NCBI RefSeq assembly: GCF_030812775.1 | Contig: NZ_JAUSTI010000007.1 | Coordinates: 62,001 to 126,000 of the forward strand | Direction of reading: 5' to 3' | DNA: 64,000 nt | From: Paenibacillus tundrae | GTDB lineage: Bacteria; Bacillota; Bacilli; Paenibacillales; Paenibacillaceae | In this document: piece by piece, positions 9,805 to 18,429 of the stretch | How the letters are laid out: every line of letters starts with the position of its first letter | How positions within the stretch are numbered: the first letter of the stretch is position 1 | Program-made: the position numbers and the translations under genes | The notes under the pieces: generated by a model | Told to the model about the DNA's origin: nothing | Database searches by the model: none | What the model saw: only the letters and a program-made list of their open reading frames with translations

Positions 9805-10892
9805 TTTTTCTCCTCATAATAATCCTTCCAGATCCCTTCTTCCCGAGCTCGCTCCTTCACAATCTTAGAGAAATAGGATTTGAGAATCGAAAGATCTTTT
9901 TCATTTTCCTTAGCAATCGTTCCAAGCATGTTCTGAACAAGCCGATCTAATGCGATATCTTTATCTTCGTAATAATAGGATGTCATCGCACTCTGAACAT
10001 AGACCGATACAGCTTCAGCCGTACTCATTGTCGCTTGTGGTGTATCGAGCTTGAATCCTTCTCGCGTTAATCCTGTACGAAGCTCCATAAAGGTTGTGGC
10101 TAACAGTTCAACCACATCTGTATTGATATCAATATCGATACCACTATGTAATAATAGGCTCCGAGCCTGTGACTCAATAATTTTGGCTTCCATTTTCACA
10201 TTGCTGATTGGTTTGATCGTTTCAAAATTAAAACGACGCTTCAATGCACCACTCATCTCATTGACACCTTTGTCCCGTATGTTGGCGGTAGCAATCACGT
10301 TGAATCCGGATTGCGCGAACAAAACGCCACCATCCAGTTCGGGGATACTCATCACCTTGTCACTGAGAATACTGATCAAGCTATCTTGTGCCTCTGCTGG
10401 ACAGCGGGTAATCTCTTCAAAACGTGTAATAATGCCTTTTTTCATTCCATTATATAGAGGAGACGGTACAAGAGCAGCTTCTGATGGACCTTTATCGAGC
10501 AGCATGGCATAGTTCCACGAATACTTAATCATATCTTCTGTGGTACCTGCTGTGCCCTGAATGGTGTTCAAGCTCGTTCCTGAAATTGCTGCGGACAGCA
10601 ACTCGCTGAGCATGGTCTTCGCTGTACCAGGTTCACCTACTAACATCAGTCCTCGGTTGCCCGCAAGTGTGACGACTGCACGCTCGATTAGTACATCATT
10701 ACCGTAAAATTTACGTGTGATTGCTACCTCTTCACCATTCAATATGGCGGGCTTATCCCTACCAATAATAAAATCTCTGACGTACACGGGAGATAACAAC
10801 CAATGTGGGGGACGTTTCCCTGTATCTTCTTCTCGTAATGCACGTAATTCAGTTTCATATAATGTCTCGGCGGGTGGTTTAAGCATCTCCAT
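9792..10892 (-). CDS. MoxR-type AAA+ ATPase (YehL-like)
   Basis: About 366 residues. Numbering from the TTG at 10898: Walker A GEPGTAKT (88-95), Walker B region IITRFEEI (156-163), sensor 1 VIATANIRDKG (201-211), arginine finger ALKRRFNFE (218-226), then an AAA+ lid. Walker B reads F-E-E instead of the usual D-E. MoxR ATPases form hexamers that work with a vWA partner to remodel or activate clients; the partner here is two genes downstream. First gene of the operon. Start is uncertain: TTG 10898 is 5 nt after GAGGAG, ATG 10892 is 11 nt after it. Confidence 0.92.
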   Translation of the reverse strand: MEMLKPPAETLYETELRALREEDTGKRPPHWLLSPVYVRDFIIGRDKPAILNGEEVAITRKFYGNDVLIERAVVTLAGNRGLMLVGEPGTAKTMLSELLSAAISGTSLNTIQGTAGTTEDMIKYSWNYAMLLDKGPSEAALVPSPLYNGMKKGIITRFEEITRCPAEAQDSLISILSDKVMSIPELDGGVLFAQSGFNVIATANIRDKGVNEMSGALKRRFNFETIKPISNVKMEAKIIESQARSLLLHSGIDIDINTDVVELLATTFMELRTGLTREGFKLDTPQATMSTAEAVSVYVQSAMTSYYYEDKDIALDRLVQNMLGTIAKENEKDLSILKSYFSKIVKERAREEGIWKDYYEEKKWIG

Positions 10893-11077
10893 CGTCAAGA
10901 TATCTCCTCTCGAATAAACAGATCGTATGTTCTTATACTAGGCATTTTATCACAGCATGCGTTAAACCACTGTAGAAAACGGTAAAAATGGTTGTAACGT
11001 CCTTCATATCAGGCTTGATATATAAGTCCATGGACATGGGTAAGAGTGTAAGTATGAACGTCAAACTAGCCAAAAAA

Positions 11078-11099
11078 AGCACAGGCAATAACCTGTGCT
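11078..11099 (-). terminator. Rho-independent terminator of the aldo/keto reductase gene
   Basis: AGCACAGG and CCTGTGCT form an 8-bp stem around a 6-nt loop; on the minus strand it is followed by a run of seven T. It lies 38 bp past the stop codon of the reductase gene. Confidence 0.85.
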
Positions 11100-11136
11100 C
11101 ACGAATCTCTTCATCTTTCTTTCTACGTTCTAATTT

Positions 11137-12114
11137 CTACATTCTCCGTCCACAAGAAGCTGAGTACAGTTCATACCACTCGTAGCGAGTTAGTTCAGTC
11201 TGGACCGCATCCTTACAGGCTCTGATACGCTCTGGGCGGATCGAGCCGATAATAGGCTGAATACCCGCAGGGTGTTTCATTAACCAGGCAAGTACTATAA
11301 CCTCAGATGTAACGCCACGTTCCTTCGCGATCCGTTCAACGATTTGCGTTGTAGCTTCGATCTCTGGTCGTTGGCCATCAACGACTCTTCCTGTAAAACG
11401 TCCCTGAGCAAGTGCACCCCAAGCTTGGAGCTGTATATGCTCCGATTGGCAGAACTCCATTGTTCCGTAAGGGAATACATTATGGAGTGCTTGAGGACGA
11501 TTCACGGTGACGCCAGCCTCAACAAATCCAATTTTGTCTAAGCTCATCTCAAGCTGATTCACGATAAAAGGCACGTTGCTATAGGACTGCAGGAGACGAA
11601 TCTGCTCTGAACCCATGTTGGAAACACCGAAGTGCCTTACCTTTCCGGAATGATGAAGCTTAGCCAAGGCTTCCGCAATCTCTTGCGGGTGTGCAAGCGG
11701 GTCTGGACGGTGTAATAGTAAAATATCCAAATAATCGACACCCAGACGTTGAAGGATACCATCCACACTGGCGAGGATATGTGATCCTGATGAATCGTAA
11801 CGTTGTGGGCCATCATCATCTCCAACGAGACGTATGCCGCATTTGGATTGAATGATGATCTGTTCCCTTAAGCCTGCTGATTCCGCTAATATACGTCCAA
11901 AAACATGCTCCGCCTTGCCTCGTGTATAAATATCTGCCAGATCATAATGATTAATGCCAATCTCCAGTGCTGCTTCCACAGCCTGATGTCCCTCGTAGAC
12001 TAAATCATCGGTAATCGGGAGTCCATCCCACTCGCCTCCGAAACGCATACAGCCCAGGACAAGAGGGCTTGCAGGGATATGATGATGATGCAGTGGTAAT
12101 TGAGGATTAGACAT
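11137..12114 (-). CDS. Aldo/keto reductase
   Basis: About 325 residues, a (beta/alpha)8 NADPH-dependent oxidoreductase. The catalytic tetrad is visible: Asp and Tyr in HYDLADIYTRGKAE, Lys in IQSKCGIRL, His in DILLLHRPD. The family motif GKVRHFGVSNMG follows, and IQPIIGSIRPERI near the C-terminus is part of the cofactor site. Closest to YdhF-type reductases; substrate unknown. The ATG at 12114 is 10 nt after GGAGG and is preferred to the GTG at 12120, which is too close. A short His run (HHHH) follows the N-terminus. Monocistronic, divergent from the P450 gene. Confidence 0.9.
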   Translation of the reverse strand: MSNPQLPLHHHHIPASPLVLGCMRFGGEWDGLPITDDLVYEGHQAVEAALEIGINHYDLADIYTRGKAEHVFGRILAESAGLREQIIIQSKCGIRLVGDDDGPQRYDSSGSHILASVDGILQRLGVDYLDILLLHRPDPLAHPQEIAEALAKLHHSGKVRHFGVSNMGSEQIRLLQSYSNVPFIVNQLEMSLDKIGFVEAGVTVNRPQALHNVFPYGTMEFCQSEHIQLQAWGALAQGRFTGRVVDGQRPEIEATTQIVERIAKERGVTSEVIVLAWLMKHPAGIQPIIGSIRPERIRACKDAVQTELTRYEWYELYSASCGRRM

Positions 12115-12281
12115 GCACACTTCGCCTCCGTTACATTTTTATCGTTGAAGACAGGTTTCAGCATTTTGATATGGAATATATACATGAACCAAACTTTATG
12201 TATGAAGCCACAAAAGTTCCCTATAATTCCTTAAACAAGAATATCATATTTCAAGCTCTTAGATGAAAGGAGATTTACAAT

Positions 12282-13469
12282 TTGAACATGGATGAGCCTT
12301 CTCAACCGGCGTTTTTTACTAGAGAATTTACACAGAACCCTTACCCCGTATATGAAAATCTAAGAAAGAACAATCCGATTTATAAAGTAATGTTCCCGAG
12401 TGGTGAATTCGGCTGGATCATTACGCGATATGAGGATGCTGTTGAGATCCTGAAAGATTCACGTCTGAGTAAGGACGTGGCTAAACGGTATGGAGCTGAG
12501 AATCAGAGCATTTTTGTCAATAATATGTTATTCTCTGATCCGCCGGATCATCGCCGTTTACGTGGACTTGTGCAGAAAGCGTTCACCCCTAAATGGATTG
12601 CAGGAATGAGAGACCATATTCAATCTATCGCAGACAATCTAATCGATCAGTTAGAATCCAAGGATCAAATGAACCTGATTGATGATTATGCTTTTCCGCT
12701 ACCCATCATCGTGATTAGCGAAATCCTAGGTGTACCACTAGAAGATCAGGATAAATTCCGGATGTGGTCTAACACGATCATTGATGCAACGAGCTCTGAG
12801 CACGCCGAGATGTTTGAACAACATGCCCAAGAGTTTATTGAATATCTAAATGCTTGGTTTGATAAGGTTCGTAAAGAGCCTGGGGATGATCTCATCAGTC
12901 AATTAGTCGTTGCAGAAGAAGCTGGTGAGAAGTTAACAGAGAACGAGCTGTTAGGCGTTGTTGCGCTGCTAATTATTGCTGGTCACGAGACAACGGTTAA
13001 TCTGATTGGCAATGGTATCCTAGCTTTATTAGAGCACCCGAGCCAGCGAGATCTTCTCATTGAACAACCCGAGTTGATTCATCAAGCCATTGAAGAAATG
13101 CTCCGTTACAACGGACCTGTTGAATTTAGCACATCTCGCTGGGCACTGGAAGATATTCAATTCAGAGATCAGCATATTAGCCAAGGCGAATTGGTTATCG
13201 TCGCTTTGGACTCTGCTAATCGGGATGAGCAACAATTTCCAGATGCAGACGTATTCGACATCACGCGTGAGAAGAGTCCACATTTAGCTTTTGGAAAAGG
13301 AATTCATCTCTGTCTGGGAGCTCCACTAGCCCGTCTAGAGGGGGAGATCGCTGTGATGACACTCCTACGTCGATTCCCTAATATGCAGCTTCAAGCTGAC
13401 GTGGATCAGCTTGAATGGAGACCTGGGATGATTGTCCGCGGTGTAAAGGAGATTCCGTTACAACTCTAA
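12282..13469 (+). CDS. Cytochrome P450 (bacterial class I type)
   Basis: 395 residues, soluble, no membrane anchor. Haem ligand Cys344 lies in HLAFGKGIHLCLGAPLARLE; the I-helix oxygen-binding motif is AGHETTVN; the K-helix ExxR is EEMLRY. Resembles CYP107-like monooxygenases, which hydroxylate fatty acids, terpenes or polyketides using separate ferredoxin/reductase partners; none is adjacent. TTG start chosen because it lies 9 nt after AAAGGAG; the in-frame ATG two codons later is 15 nt away. Substrate cannot be predicted; the neighbours give no biosynthetic context. Confidence 0.93.
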   Translation: MNMDEPSQPAFFTREFTQNPYPVYENLRKNNPIYKVMFPSGEFGWIITRYEDAVEILKDSRLSKDVAKRYGAENQSIFVNNMLFSDPPDHRRLRGLVQKAFTPKWIAGMRDHIQSIADNLIDQLESKDQMNLIDDYAFPLPIIVISEILGVPLEDQDKFRMWSNTIIDATSSEHAEMFEQHAQEFIEYLNAWFDKVRKEPGDDLISQLVVAEEAGEKLTENELLGVVALLIIAGHETTVNLIGNGILALLEHPSQRDLLIEQPELIHQAIEEMLRYNGPVEFSTSRWALEDIQFRDQHISQGELVIVALDSANRDEQQFPDADVFDITREKSPHLAFGKGIHLCLGAPLARLEGEIAVMTLLRRFPNMQLQADVDQLEWRPGMIVRGVKEIPLQL

Positions 13470-13504
13470 TCAAATTGTTTGAACTGAAAGTGAGGCCCAA
13501 CATC

Positions 13505-13870
13505 ATGGAAATGAACACAATGATATTTATCGTATTTTTGCTATTTATGTTAATTTCGCTAGTCCGGATGGCAAGCTTACAGCGACAGCTGAATGAATTA
13601 AAAAGAGATGTCGAGCGTTTGGAGAATGGCGCCCGTATGCCGTCCAATGCTTCGGTTCCTTTAACCTCATCCTCATCCCAGCAATATGCTTCGTCAACAT
13701 CTGTTACCGCTTCGTCTTCGACAATAGACACACCGCCATCTGAATTAGATCAGGAACTGCTCTCCCTGCTTCAGAAGGATCAGAAAATTAAAGCCATCAA
13801 GCGACTTCGTGAAGCTAGAGGGTTATCTCTTAAAGAAGCCAAAGATTATGTTGAATCCTTGGATCGTTAA
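13505..13870 (+). CDS. Membrane-anchored protein with L7/L12 C-terminal-like domain
   Basis: 121 residues: an N-terminal transmembrane helix (TMIFIVFLLFMLISLV), a short coiled-coil stretch (QLNELKRDVERLE), a Ser/Thr-rich linker, and a C-terminal segment (DQKIKAIKRLREARGLSLKE followed by AKDYVESL) that matches the end of ribosomal protein L7/L12, the surface that recruits translation GTPases. It is not the ribosomal protein itself; such anchored relatives occur across Bacilli with unknown role. The frame is open from 13415, but the ATG at 13505 behind GTGAGG is the plausible start. It lies 35 bp after the P450 gene, probably co-transcribed. Confidence 0.75.
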   Translation: MEMNTMIFIVFLLFMLISLVRMASLQRQLNELKRDVERLENGARMPSNASVPLTSSSSQQYASSTSVTASSSTIDTPPSELDQELLSLLQKDQKIKAIKRLREARGLSLKEAKDYVESLDR

Positions 13871-13934
13871 TATTTAATCTCATATCTCTCAGCAGTTACG
13901 TAAGTTTCACATCGGCTAGGGGGATAACACAAAG

Positions 13935-13963
13935 AGGCACTGTCTTCAGACAGATGCCTTTTT
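13935..13963 (+). terminator. Rho-independent terminator after the L7/L12-like gene
   Basis: AGGCA-CTGTC-T-TCA-GACAG-A-TGCCT followed by TTTT. It closes the P450 / L7/L12-like unit and separates it from the converging SDR gene. Confidence 0.85.
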
Positions 13964-14019
13964 GTATACTTCCTTATTATGTTTGCCTAGCCTAGTGCGC
14001 GTAAGGTTACTATTCGATA

Positions 14020-14775
14020 TTACTGCGCAGTTACGGCACCATCAATTGGATATACAGCACCATTAATATACGGGGCTTCGTCACCAAGCAGGAACGCAAC
14101 TAAGTTCGCAATCTCTTCCGGTTTACCTAAACGTCCGGATGGAATGCTATCAACGGTTGCTTTGAACACTTCCGGATTATCCTTACCAAACTGAACAACC
14201 ATAGGAGTTTCAATCGTACCTGGAGCAATCGCATTAACACGAATGTTATCTTTGCCATATTCGATTGCAGCTGTACGCGTTAATCCTACAACACCATGCT
14301 TTGTTGCTGCATAAGGAGCAACGGCTTGAACGCCTACAATTCCTGCTGTAGAAGCAGTGTTGAGAATTGCACCTCCGCCTGTTTTGAGCATTTCAGTAAT
14401 CACGTATTTCAACCCGTAAAATACACTTCTCAGGTTAATATCGATAATTTGATCAAATTGCTCAATGGTATGTTCGATTAATTTGACACCAGGCCCAGAA
14501 ATACCCGCATTGTTAAAGAACATATCAATACGTCCGAACTCTTCGACCGTCTTCTTCACGTAGTTTTCCACATCTACTGCCTTACTTACATCGGCTTGAA
14601 CAAAAATAGCTTTGCCACCTAACGCCTCAATCTGTTTAACTGTTTCTTGGCCTGTCGCTTCAACTAGATCAACGACCACAATAGATGCGCCCTTCTCAGC
14701 GAGCTTCAATGCGGCTGCCTGACCCAATCCACTTCCTGCTCCAGTGATAATGGCTACTTTTCCTGTATGACTCAT
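14020..14775 (-). CDS. SDR family oxidoreductase
   Basis: 251 residues, classical short-chain dehydrogenase: cofactor motif TGAGSGLG near the N-terminus, acidic VVVDL after beta-2 (suggesting NAD), NNAG, catalytic Ser in NTASTAG and YAATK, and the PG motif in NAIAPGTIETPM. Related to glucose/3-oxoacyl-type dehydrogenases; substrate unknown. The ATG at 14775 sits 6 nt after GGAGGAG; the upstream ATG at 14820 has no site. Monocistronic. Confidence 0.9.
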   Translation of the reverse strand: MSHTGKVAIITGAGSGLGQAAALKLAEKGASIVVVDLVEATGQETVKQIEALGGKAIFVQADVSKAVDVENYVKKTVEEFGRIDMFFNNAGISGPGVKLIEHTIEQFDQIIDINLRSVFYGLKYVITEMLKTGGGAILNTASTAGIVGVQAVAPYAATKHGVVGLTRTAAIEYGKDNIRVNAIAPGTIETPMVVQFGKDNPEVFKATVDSIPSGRLGKPEEIANLVAFLLGDEAPYINGAVYPIDGAVTAQ

Positions 14776-15150
14776 TCTGATCTCCTCCATGTGTGTGTAT
14801 TCTCTCGTCGTCGGATCCATTAGATCAATATGAAGCAGTTAGTTACAAAAAAATGCAACATATGTAGGTTAAATGATACATAATCCTATCTGACAACATT
14901 TATTTTATAGGACTTAGAAAATAAAAACAATTTTAAATAATATGATGCACGATAATATAGATGTATACAACGTGATGGAACAAGGAGTGCCGTCCTCATA
15001 CGAGGCATGGCTGACCCCCTTGTTTACACACGAATCTGCCCTGTATTACTTCAAACAGCGGTAAGTGGAACAAAGAATATGCTTTCTAGAAATACAGTTG
15101 TTTAGCTCTCAGCTAGGGCAATTATCTCAACTCCGAACGTGTTATCTTAC
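14776..15150. other. 375-bp spacer with a hairpin and a possible 39-codon ORF
   Basis: AT-rich upstream half. At about 14986-15007 the sequence GCC-GT-CCTC-atac-GAGG-CAT-GGC can fold as a nested hairpin. An open frame at 14945-15064 (plus strand, encoding ...SSYEAWLTPLFTHESALYYF...) reads like protein but has no ribosome binding site and may be a gene remnant. Nothing else identified. Confidence 0.3.
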
Positions 15151-16878
15151 TTACCGTATCAAATTCGTCTTAGCGAGTTCAATCAGCTCATCGCCTCGAC
15201 CATTGAGTACAGCTTTCATCATCCACAACGTGAATCCTTCAGCCTGTTTAATATTAATCTTCGGAGGCAACGAGAGCTCCTGACGATTAACGACAACGTC
15301 AATCAGGACAGGTCCATCATGTTGAAGTGCACGCTCGACTGCTCCCTCCAGCTCCGCTGGGTCTTCCACTCGGATGCCCTCTAACCCCATAGCCTGAGCG
15401 ACCATAGCAAAGTTAGGATTCACAAGTTCTGTCCCCGATTCTAGAAAACCAGCTGCCTTCATCTCCAGTTCAACAAAACTTAGTGCGCCATTGTTAAATA
15501 CAACTACATTAATCGGCAGGTTATGCTGCTTCAGTGTTAACAGATCGCCCATAAGCATGGCAATACCACCATCTCCAGATAGTGAGATGACCTGTCTACC
15601 TGGATTTGCAACTTGAGCACCAATCGCTTGAGGGAGTGCATTAGCCATTGTACCGTGATTAAATGAACCCAGCAGCCTGCGATTACGGCTCATTTCAATA
15701 TATCGAGCAGCCCACACCGTAGGTGTGCCTACATCACAGGTGAATATTGCGTTCTCAGCAGCAGCATTACTAATGATTTTCGTTAAGTATTGGGGATGGA
15801 TTGGCGTTTTACCCGGTTTGCCGGTGGCTAGTTCGTCCAGTTCTTTGCGAACTTTGACATAACGATCAACACTTTTCTTCAAGTGTTTATCAGAATGTTC
15901 TTTTGTTAAATATGGCAGCAAGGCTTCGATCGTTGATTTCACATCACCACAGACACCGAAGTCGAGCTTCGTACGCCGTCCAAGATGCGAGGACTGAATG
16001 TCGACCTGTAGTACCGTAGCATCCTCAGGGTAAAATTGACGATAAGGGAAATCCGTCCCCAGCATCAATAACACATCACAATCCATCATCGCATGGTAGC
16101 CAGACGAATATCCGATTAGACCCGTTAATCCTACAGAGTACGGATTATCATATTCAAGATATTCCTTACCTCGTAGCGCAATGACCATGGGTGATTTGAG
16201 GCGTTCGCATAGCTCCATTAGAGGTTCACGAGCACTTGCACAACCAGCTCCGCACAACAATGTGATTTTTTTGTCTTGATTCAGATATTCCGCAAGCTTG
16301 ATTAGTTCAGGCTCTGAAGGATGCACGACAGGATTAGTTGGATGGTATACATGTTCAGGGACAGGAAGATCTGCCGCTTCTAGAGCCGCAACATCCCCGG
16401 GTAAAACAACGACCGAAACACCTGAACGAGCTACTGCCGTTTGTATGGCCATCGTTAATGAACGAGGCATCTGTTTGGCTGTTGTAATGACTTCACAATA
16501 GTGACTACACTCTTGGAACAGATATTCTGGATGAGTAGCCTGAAAGTATTCACCCCCGATCTCGTCGCTCGGAATATGGGCAGCGATAGCTAGTACTGGT
16601 ACACGGTTTCGATGACAATCATATAAACCATTGATTAGATGTGTGTTTCCGGGGCCGCTACTACCTGCACACACAGCAATACTACCGCTTACTTCGGCAT
16701 CTGCACCGGCTGCAAAGGCGGCAACTTCCTCATGCCGAACATGAATCCATTCAATTTTACCCGAACGGCGAATCGAATCCAGGACAGCATTAAGAGAGTC
16801 ACCAACAATGCCATAGATCCGCTTGATGCCAGCATTTAATAGAGCTTCGACAAGAACGTCTGCGATTGTTTTCTTCAT
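15151..16878 (-). CDS. Thiamine pyrophosphate enzyme, pyruvate oxidase-like (YdaP family)
   Basis: 575 residues with the three domains of the acetolactate synthase/pyruvate oxidase superfamily. The N-terminal PYR domain contains the catalytic Glu (VRHEEVAAFAA) and SSGPGNTHLINGLYD; the C-terminal PP domain has the TPP/Mg motif GDGGIAMLMGD ... NNGALSF. Most like B. subtilis YdaP and PoxB: predicted to oxidise pyruvate to acetate or acetyl phosphate with FAD. Start ATG follows AAAGGAG. In B. subtilis YdaP is a SigB-dependent stress protein; no SigB promoter was identified here. Not an acetolactate synthase by context (no ilvN/alsD). Confidence 0.88.
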   Translation of the reverse strand: MKKTIADVLVEALLNAGIKRIYGIVGDSLNAVLDSIRRSGKIEWIHVRHEEVAAFAAGADAEVSGSIAVCAGSSGPGNTHLINGLYDCHRNRVPVLAIAAHIPSDEIGGEYFQATHPEYLFQECSHYCEVITTAKQMPRSLTMAIQTAVARSGVSVVVLPGDVAALEAADLPVPEHVYHPTNPVVHPSEPELIKLAEYLNQDKKITLLCGAGCASAREPLMELCERLKSPMVIALRGKEYLEYDNPYSVGLTGLIGYSSGYHAMMDCDVLLMLGTDFPYRQFYPEDATVLQVDIQSSHLGRRTKLDFGVCGDVKSTIEALLPYLTKEHSDKHLKKSVDRYVKVRKELDELATGKPGKTPIHPQYLTKIISNAAAENAIFTCDVGTPTVWAARYIEMSRNRRLLGSFNHGTMANALPQAIGAQVANPGRQVISLSGDGGIAMLMGDLLTLKQHNLPINVVVFNNGALSFVELEMKAAGFLESGTELVNPNFAMVAQAMGLEGIRVEDPAELEGAVERALQHDGPVLIDVVVNRQELSLPPKINIKQAEGFTLWMMKAVLNGRGDELIELAKTNLIR

Positions 16879-17010
16879 GATGATCTCCTTTAATTGCTTA
16901 TTTTGAGTTAGGTTTCCACGTCTTGAATATACCTATTCTTATACCCCAATGTTTTGAATATCGAATCAAATTTATATGTATGTATAGATATAATCTGCGT
17001 GAATACAATA

Positions 17011-17044
17011 AGAAAAATCCGTCTGTCATAGGACAAACGGATTT
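17011..17044 (-). terminator. Terminator of the 17.1-kb SDR gene
   Basis: AATCCGT-C-TGTC-ATA-GGACA-A-ACGGATT stem, with an A-rich left flank that becomes a T tract on the minus strand. Lies about 50 bp past the SDR stop codon. Confidence 0.75.
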
Positions 17045-17094
17045 CAGGTCGAAATGCTTAATTTATCTGTTGTACGGATTAAATAAAAGATGTA

Positions 17095-17862
17095 TTAGAT
17101 CGCAGGCATCACGTTGCCGCCATTAACCGGTATGTAAGCTCCCGTAATAAACGAGGATAGATCAGATGCAAGAAAAGCAACCGCATTAGCGATTTCTTGG
17201 TCTTCCCCTCTTCGTTTCAATGGCACAGTACGTGTATAGCCTTCATCATGTCCAGGTTCACTAGAACGATCACGTTCACTAATCGTCCAGCCAGGAGCCA
17301 CCTGATTAACGGTGATCTGATATTTGCCCACTTCTTTTGCCAGTACACGGTACAAGCCATCCATTCCACGTTTACCCGCAGTATAGGCGGACTGTGTCTC
17401 GAAATTTTGCATTGCGCATTCGGTGTTGATGCCTATAAAACGCCCACCTTTAACCTCTTTCATATAAGGAATAAAGGCTTTGGCTAGGTAAACGCTCTGC
17501 ATCACACAAGACTCGAATTGTCCGAGGTAATCTTCAGGTGCCTGTTCCAATACCGTTGTCCACGCATATTGAATGACAGCATTCGCTACAACGATATCTA
17601 CTCCACCTAAGCTAGATTGAATTTGTTCTTGCAGCCGTGGAGCCGTCTCTGGTCTGGTGATATCACCTTGAACAATAATTGCTTGTTTACCCATGCTCTC
17701 AATCTCACGTTGAAGCTCCTGAGCCTTGGCCTCATTATTTATGTAATGCAGGGCAATATTCGCACCACAATCAGCGAGAGTACGCGCAATAACCCTTCCT
17801 AACTGACCCGTTGCTCCAGTAACCAAAGCCATTTTTCCTGTGAGATCCAACTGTTTCAACAT
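17095..17862 (-). CDS. SDR family oxidoreductase, 3-oxoacyl-ACP reductase-like
   Basis: 255 residues. Cofactor motif TGATGQLG, acidic GDITRPE, catalytic YTAGK in ETQSAYTAGKRGMDG, and APGWTISERDR after beta-6. The usual NNAG is replaced by VANAVIQ. Resembles sugar or polyol SDRs as well as FabG-like enzymes; substrate not predictable. The ATG at 17862 is chosen over GTG 17868 because AAAGG lies 9 nt upstream of it. A cre-like sequence lies directly upstream (17879-17892). Confidence 0.85.
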   Translation of the reverse strand: MLKQLDLTGKMALVTGATGQLGRVIARTLADCGANIALHYINNEAKAQELQREIESMGKQAIIVQGDITRPETAPRLQEQIQSSLGGVDIVVANAVIQYAWTTVLEQAPEDYLGQFESCVMQSVYLAKAFIPYMKEVKGGRFIGINTECAMQNFETQSAYTAGKRGMDGLYRVLAKEVGKYQITVNQVAPGWTISERDRSSEPGHDEGYTRTVPLKRRGEDQEIANAVAFLASDLSSFITGAYIPVNGGNVMPAI

Positions 17863-17878
17863 GAACACCTACCTTTAT

Positions 17879-17892
17879 GGAAAACGATTTCG
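17879..17892. promoter_or_regulatory. Candidate CcpA cre site upstream of the SDR gene
   Basis: GGAAAACGATTTCG matches the cre consensus TGWAANCGNTNWCA at 12 of 14 positions. It lies 17-30 bp upstream of the start codon, where CcpA binding would repress. Moderate to low certainty because short degenerate sites arise by chance. Confidence 0.35.
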
Positions 17893-17923
17893 AAAATTCC
17901 GTTTGAACAACTATAATTTTGAT

Positions 17924-18229
17924 TTATGTTGTATGTTGAATCAGATCAATTTCTTGGAAACGACTGACTTCTTTTTCCCAGCGTTCAGCTACATATTGGA
18001 CATGAACCGGATGGTTGTTGTAAGCATCATATGCCGCTTGATTCGCAAAAACCATCGAAAAGCTGTAATCGAATTCATTTTTCTCGCTCACTTGGCGAAA
18101 CACTTGAAACTGCTCCACACCTGGGATGGCTTCTAATGCCGTTTGGCTTTCTTGTAAAAAGCTCTCTGCCTCTGGCGTATCCTTGCCCACGTAAAGTGTA
18201 AAAGTGACCATATGTGTAATGCTACTCAT
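17924..18229 (-). CDS. Dabb family (stress-responsive A/B barrel) protein
   Basis: 101 residues: ITHMVTFTLYVGKD, then LEAIPGVEQFQVFRQVSEKN, SFSMVFANQAAYDAYNNHP and HVQYVAERW. This is the dimeric alpha/beta-barrel (Dabb) pattern; the family includes plant stress proteins and small-molecule cyclases/monooxygenase-like folds, and its bacterial members are mostly uncharacterised. The ATG at 18229 has GAAGGAGG; the open frame upstream to 18343 has none. Single gene. Confidence 0.85.
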   Translation of the reverse strand: MSSITHMVTFTLYVGKDTPEAESFLQESQTALEAIPGVEQFQVFRQVSEKNEFDYSFSMVFANQAAYDAYNNHPVHVQYVAERWEKEVSRFQEIDLIQHTT

Positions 18230-18373
18230 GTCAATGTCCTCCTTCAATATGATCTTGCTCTGTTTCTTAGTGTACCCTTGAATGTGATGTAAGCGCAATC
18301 CTAAATATGCAGAATCATGTCTAAAGTTCGTCTGACAGCGCATATGGCTAATATCTGCAGTAGTTCTTAATTA

Positions 18374-18410
18374 AAACAAAAAAGCCTTGAGAACGAATTC
18401 TCAAGGCTTT
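18374..18410 (-). terminator. Terminator of rpmE2
   Basis: AAAGCCTTGAGA and TCTCAAGGCTTT form a perfect 12-bp stem with a 6-nt loop; T-rich on the minus-strand exit side. 20 bp past the L31 stop codon. Confidence 0.92.
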
Positions 18411-18429
18411 CATGCAATCTATGGACAGA

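Noticed and set aside
10051-10512. 153-codon plus-strand frame antisense to the MoxR ATPase
   Set aside because: Shadow of the well-supported ATPase gene; Leu/Ser/Ile-rich antisense composition.
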